From DASYHS01 sp035998295 (GTDB lineage: Bacteria > Pseudomonadota > Alphaproteobacteria > Azospirillales > Azospirillaceae), in contig NZ_DASYHS010000145.1 of assembly GCF_035998295.1 (NCBI RefSeq), positions 1-64,000 on the forward strand: a stretch of DNA of 64,000 nucleotides, read 5' to 3'. Position numbers and translations under genes: made by a program. The notes below the pieces were generated by a model. It ran no database searches, had not been told where the DNA came from, and worked only from the letters and a program-made list of their open reading frames with translations. Below are positions 60,390 to 64,000 of the stretch, one piece after another. Numbering within the stretch: position 1 is the first letter of the stretch; the number at the start of each line of letters is the position of its first letter.

Positions 60390-61517
60390 TCATGCGGAGG
60401 CGGGGGCGGAGGCAGGGGTGGAGGCGGTCTGTTCCCTGCCGGCCAGCCGCTCGCCGTTCTGGGCGAGGATCAGGGACAGGATCGACGGCTCCCCGGCCGG
60501 GCCCTTCTGGAACAGGCCGCCCGTCTCCGCGCAGTGACGCGCGTAGTCCGGGTCGGCCATCCGGATCTCGTGCGCCTTCGGCAGCAGCCAGAACGGCGTC
60601 CTGGGGTCGAGATGGTGGTCCAGGTGGTGGTGGTCGTTGTTGATCCCGGTCAGCCACTTCTCGACGTGGCGGCTCTTGCGGTTGCGGGCCATGAACAGGT
60701 CCGTCCCGCGCCCGACGGTGCAAGAGCAGTGCTCGGACAGCTCGATGAACCATCCCAGGATGTGGAACGAGGTCAGGTAGGGCACGACCCAGAACAGCAC
60801 CAGCTCGAGCAGCAGCCCCGACCAGGCGCAGACGCCGATCACGGTGCTCCAGAACACGACGAACCCGATGCTGTCGAAGCGGTTGCGCCACGTCGTCGGC
60901 CGGGCCGACGCCGGCTTGCCGGCCGCCTCTTCGCCGGCGCGGCCGGTCAGGCGCAGCATCAGGTACCGGTAGCGGTTGCGCACGAGGTACTTCATGTACG
61001 CCCAGGTCTTCGAGCCCAGGATCGGCAGCACCACCGTGCGCCAGATGTAGCGGCGCGGCGTCATCGGCGTGAAGACGCCCTCGTCCACGAAGAAGGCCAG
61101 GTCGGGATCGGTGTCGACCCGCCCCAGATAGGGATGGTGGGTCTGGACGTGGGATATCCGGTAGGCGAAGTGGCGCTGGAAGATCGCCCAGGCGGTCGGG
61201 AACGTCCCCAGGACGAAGTTCAGGGCCCGGTTCTCGGCGAGCACGCCATGCGCCGAATCGTGCAGGATCGTCGACAGCGCGCGCTGATGCGCGCCGATCA
61301 TCAGGACGCTGACCGGATACGCCCACCAGCCCAGGAGATAGGGCAGCGCGATGAAGCAAGCGATGACGGCGTAGTCCTTCACCAGATAGGCGATGCCGTG
61401 CCAGTTGTCGGGCTTCAGGGCCTTGATCGCCGCCCGGATCTCCTTCGAGAAGGGATGGACCCGGTAGCGCTCGCCGGCAGGCAGGCCGACCCGACCGATG
61501 GACGAGACTGCGCTCAT
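60390..61517 (-). CDS. Fatty acid desaturase
   Basis: From the ATG at 61517 after GGGAAG the protein has 375 residues. The three histidine boxes of membrane diiron desaturases are HDSAH (in STILHDSAHG), HVQTHH and HHHLDHH. Two pairs of membrane helices flank them. It introduces a double bond into acyl chains in membrane lipid. A putative promoter about 150 bases upstream (TTGACT, 61689-61684; TATATC-like -10 near 61665) leaves a long 5' leader. The substrate chain is unknown; the HHxxDHH box suits acyl-lipid desaturases and carotenoid-type relatives. Confidence 0.9.
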   Translation of the reverse strand: MSAVSSIGRVGLPAGERYRVHPFSKEIRAAIKALKPDNWHGIAYLVKDYAVIACFIALPYLLGWWAYPVSVLMIGAHQRALSTILHDSAHGVLAENRALNFVLGTFPTAWAIFQRHFAYRISHVQTHHPYLGRVDTDPDLAFFVDEGVFTPMTPRRYIWRTVVLPILGSKTWAYMKYLVRNRYRYLMLRLTGRAGEEAAGKPASARPTTWRNRFDSIGFVVFWSTVIGVCAWSGLLLELVLFWVVPYLTSFHILGWFIELSEHCSCTVGRGTDLFMARNRKSRHVEKWLTGINNDHHHLDHHLDPRTPFWLLPKAHEIRMADPDYARHCAETGGLFQKGPAGEPSILSLILAQNGERLAGREQTASTPASAPASA

Positions 61518-61934
61518 GTCGTTCTTCCCGTTGATGCTTCGCCCCTCCGCGACAGGCCCTCCGCTACGGGCGCGCCGGAGCCTCCAGGCTGCGTCGTCCG
61601 GCATCCCCGGATCGGGAACGCGCCGAAATCCCGGCGTTTCCGCCTCGCCTGACGCCGCGCTGGATATAATAGAACTCCCCACAAGTCAACATCCAGCGGC
61701 TTTTCCATTGCAACGGCGCAGGCCGAATACACACGAATTCATGCCGCTACTGTGGATTTTACCCTTAGAATTTTTACTGAATGCGTTTGAATTCAGACGG
61801 GCATACCGGCCGTCGGACGCGGAAATTAAGGCGTTGCGGCCACAATTTGGTCACAGGCTAGGACAAAAAGTGTCCTTAATTACGGATTAACTATTTCGGG
61901 TCAGCTCTAAGGGATGAACACCTTGGAGTTAGCA
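61518..61934. other. 417-base divergent regulatory gap
   Basis: The first 130 bases are the untranslated leader of the desaturase gene and hold no gene. From about 61660 the sequence is clearly AT-rich. It includes the desaturase promoter candidate and, on the other side, TTAATTACGGATTAAC near 61876, which may belong to the promoter of the beta-helix gene. TTGGAG at 61923 is the ribosome binding site of that gene. No further coding frame looks real. Confidence 0.5.
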
Positions 61935-64000
61935 ATGTCGTATAGCGCAATCGAGATCACCTCCCTGGCCCGTGGCATCGTTCCTTATGTCGATGCCAAG
62001 CCGATCAAGTATCTCTGGGTTTCGCCGTCCGGCAGCGATGGAAACAGCGGGTCCGAATCCTCTCCCTTCAAGTCCATCTCGGCAGCCGTGAAGGCCGCGG
62101 GACCCGGCACGGCCGTCATGGTCAAGTCCGGCACCTACAACGAGAACGTGAACCTCGACGGCAAGAGCGGCACGGCCGACAAGCCGATCTGGGTGGTCTC
62201 CGCCGACGGCCCGGGCAAGGCCAAGGTCGTCGCCGCGACGAGCAGCAAGCCGGTCTTCCACGCCTATGGCGAAGACAACCTCGTCATCAAGGGCTTCGAG
62301 ATGGTCGGCGGCACCGAAGGGGTGAAGCTCACCCAGGGCGGTCACGACCTGTCCAACATGACGACCAACGTCGTCATCCAGGACAACATCATCCACGGCC
62401 AGTCGATCGACGGCATCAAGACCTCCCAGAGCGTCAACTTCGTCATCGCCGGCAACACGGTGTACGACGTCCAGACGCAGGAGGGGATCGACAACGTCTA
62501 CATGCGCAACAGCATCATCGCCAACAACGAGGTCTACGACGTCCGCGGGCTGTCGGGGATCGTGGTGAAGGGCGGTTCGCAGAACGTCAAAGTCCTGGAC
62601 AACTACGTCCACAACGTCCCCGACGGCATCCTGGTCGGCGGCTGGTCGACGGGACAGGGCTCCACCTTCCCGAGCGGCATCACCTACGAAGCCAGGAACG
62701 TCCTGGTCGAAGGCAACTGGGTCACGAACGTCGCCAAGCATGCCGTCAACGTATATGGCGGCATCGACAGCAAGGTCGCGTCCAACCTGCTTCAGCCCAA
62801 CAGCAACTATTACGCGGTCGTGAACGTCGGCACCGACAATAACGGCTACGTGTCCAAGAACATGCAGTTCGTGGACAACATCGTGCAGAAGGACAACTGG
62901 CTGGCCGCCCAGCCCGGCTCGGTGAGCGTCAACACCGGCAACGTGAAGACGGGCGCCTTCGACACGTCCTTGACCGGCCCGAACGGCGTGGAGGTGCCGA
63001 CGGCCCCCGCTCCGACCCCCGTCCCTCCGGCTCCGGTCCCCGACCCGGTCCAGAAGGACCCCGCTCCCGCGCCGCCGGCCGAGGCGCCGCCGCCGGGTGA
63101 CCTGGTCGGGACCTGGAAGACGAGCGCCGCGCCGACGAAGAGCTTCGTGACCGGCACCGGCTCGCAGACCCTCAACGGCACCACCGGCCACGACTTCCTC
63201 AACGGCGGCTCGGGCATCGACCGCATGGTCGGCGGCAAGGGCGACGACACCTACGTCGTCGGCTCCGCCCTCGACGTCGTCGCCGAGAGGGCCGGCGAGG
63301 GCACCGACACCGTCCTGCTGTGGGACCGGTCCTTCGTCATGCCCGCCAATGTCGAGAACCTGGTGATCCGGACCGGGGACGGCGCCACGGTCACCGACAA
63401 CGGCATGAACAACATGCTGACCGGCGGCGCCGGGAAGGACGTGTTCGCGTTCGCCGCCAATCACGGCAACGACCTGATCAAGGGCTTCCAGGTCGGCAAG
63501 GACCTCATCCGCCTCGACCCCTCGATCAAGGCGTCCGGCCTGAAGCTCGGCAAGAACGCTGCCGGCGACCTCGTCCTGGAGGATGCGGGCGGCTCGATCA
63601 CCTTCTCCGGCGTCGATGCGAAGACCTCGCTCGGCACCCTGCTGGGCTCGTCGACGGTTCCGACGCCGGCCCCCGCGCCGGCTCCGGCCCCGGTTCCCCA
63701 GCAGCCCGCGAACCCGCCGGCATCGACCGTGCCCGTCGCCGACGCGGGCGCCTGGAAGACGAGCGCCGCGCCGACGAAGAGCTTCGTGACCGGCACCGGC
63801 TCGCAGACCCTCAACGGCACCACCGGCCATGACTTCCTCAACGGCGGCTCGGGCCTCGACCGCATGGTCGGCGGCAAGGGCGACGACACCTACGTCGTCG
63901 GCTCCGCCCTCGACGCCGTCGTCGAGAGGGCCGGCGAGGGCACCGACACCGTCCTGCTGTGGGACCGGTCCTTCGTCATGCCCGCCAATGTCGAGAACCT
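61935..64000 (+). CDS. Secreted right-handed beta-helix protein with RTX repeats, 3' end cut by the window
   Basis: The 688 visible codons have no stop, so the gene continues past the right edge. Residues about 27-330 form a parallel beta-helix, with a DUF1565-like start (YLWVSPSGSDGNSGSESSPF) and repeats such as VVIQDNIIHGQSIDGIK and NVLVEGNWVTNVAKHAV. Pectate-lyase and mannuronan-epimerase-type enzymes share this fold. A Pro-rich linker follows. Two nearly identical modules begin at residues 394 and 607, each with RTX-type calcium repeats (GGSGIDRMVGGKGDDTYVV). No N-terminal signal peptide is present, so export by a type I system with a C-terminal signal is expected. It may act on exopolysaccharide; this is inferred. 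Confidence 0.85.
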   Translation, partial: MSYSAIEITSLARGIVPYVDAKPIKYLWVSPSGSDGNSGSESSPFKSISAAVKAAGPGTAVMVKSGTYNENVNLDGKSGTADKPIWVVSADGPGKAKVVAATSSKPVFHAYGEDNLVIKGFEMVGGTEGVKLTQGGHDLSNMTTNVVIQDNIIHGQSIDGIKTSQSVNFVIAGNTVYDVQTQEGIDNVYMRNSIIANNEVYDVRGLSGIVVKGGSQNVKVLDNYVHNVPDGILVGGWSTGQGSTFPSGITYEARNVLVEGNWVTNVAKHAVNVYGGIDSKVASNLLQPNSNYYAVVNVGTDNNGYVSKNMQFVDNIVQKDNWLAAQPGSVSVNTGNVKTGAFDTSLTGPNGVEVPTAPAPTPVPPAPVPDPVQKDPAPAPPAEAPPPGDLVGTWKTSAAPTKSFVTGTGSQTLNGTTGHDFLNGGSGIDRMVGGKGDDTYVVGSALDVVAERAGEGTDTVLLWDRSFVMPANVENLVIRTGDGATVTDNGMNNMLTGGAGKDVFAFAANHGNDLIKGFQVGKDLIRLDPSIKASGLKLGKNAAGDLVLEDAGGSITFSGVDAKTSLGTLLGSSTVPTPAPAPAPAPVPQQPANPPASTVPVADAGAWKTSAAPTKSFVTGTGSQTLNGTTGHDFLNGGSGLDRMVGGKGDDTYVVGSALDAVVERAGEGTDTVLLWDRSFVMPANVEN

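Noticed and set aside
61929..63830. Minus-strand frame of 633 codons opposite the beta-helix gene
   Set aside because: The repetitive translation mirrors the RTX and beta-helix repeats of the plus strand, which has a good ribosome binding site and clear domains.

Overview
The window is GC-rich, densely packed chromosomal DNA with very few intergenic gaps. Gene content suggests a free-living, metabolically versatile Alphaproteobacterium, probably of the Rhodospirillales or a related soil lineage. The pointers are an Entner-Doudoroff operon under a HexR-type regulator, HWE/HisKA_2 sensor kinase architecture, aerobic benzoyl-CoA (box) and hydroxycinnamoyl-CoA catabolism, and many branched-chain-type ABC importers. 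The taxonomic placement is inference; no rRNA or tRNA gene was seen.

Left part (1-9.3 kb). A Crp-family regulator sits next to an MscS-type channel with a C-terminal cyclic-nucleotide domain. A set of exported proteins follows: a CsgG-like outer-membrane lipoprotein, an OmpA-type protein and two small secreted proteins, which look like a curli/holdfast-type secretion locus. Four 16-bp Crp-like palindromes lie upstream of exported genes here. A DoxX/TetR divergent pair, a small Cys-containing exported protein and a DASS anion transporter complete the region.

Central metabolism (9.4-16.7 kb). Two tandem 80-residue paralogues and a PanE-like reductase precede hexR, zwf, pgl, edd and eda. Together these convert glucose-6-phosphate to pyruvate and glyceraldehyde-3-phosphate.

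Accessory stretch (16.7-21.9 kb). It holds an Mrr_N-RMF fusion, a proline-rich candidate toxin, paaY, small orphan genes, an aminotransferase and a hydroxyacid dehydrogenase.

Benzoate block (22-38.4 kb). On the minus strand are an adrenodoxin-type NADPH reductase, boxB, boxC and the regulator gene boxR. On the plus strand are a flavodoxin, a boxD-like aldehyde dehydrogenase, a DUF4863 protein, benzoate-CoA ligase, a complete ABC importer, an alpha/beta hydrolase and an MBL-fold hydrolase. The usual BoxA reductase is absent; the flavodoxin and the NADPH reductase are the obvious candidates to feed electrons to BoxB. BoxR-type operators with identical 30-bp spacing sit on the two facing promoters.

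Middle right (38.4-42.3 kb). A DUF998 membrane protein precedes a DUF4157 protein with a nuclease-like C-terminus. The latter shares a proline-rich leader with the candidate toxin at 17.4 kb. A DUF1289 protein follows.

Hydroxycinnamate block (42.3-52.0 kb, minus strand). It encodes a thioesterase, a crotonase, a complete ABC importer, feruloyl-CoA synthase and a thiolase, with a MarR regulator next to a perfect inverted repeat.

Right end (52-64 kb). Here are an RluA-type pseudouridine synthase, a DUF4118-PAS histidine kinase with an apparent leader peptide, a secreted feruloyl-esterase-like hydrolase, a tandem palindromic repeat array, a DUF455 protein, a GNAT acetyltransferase, an EamA transporter, a class-I amidotransferase, MetY-like sulfhydrylase and a fatty acid desaturase. 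A beta-helix/RTX secreted protein runs off the right edge.
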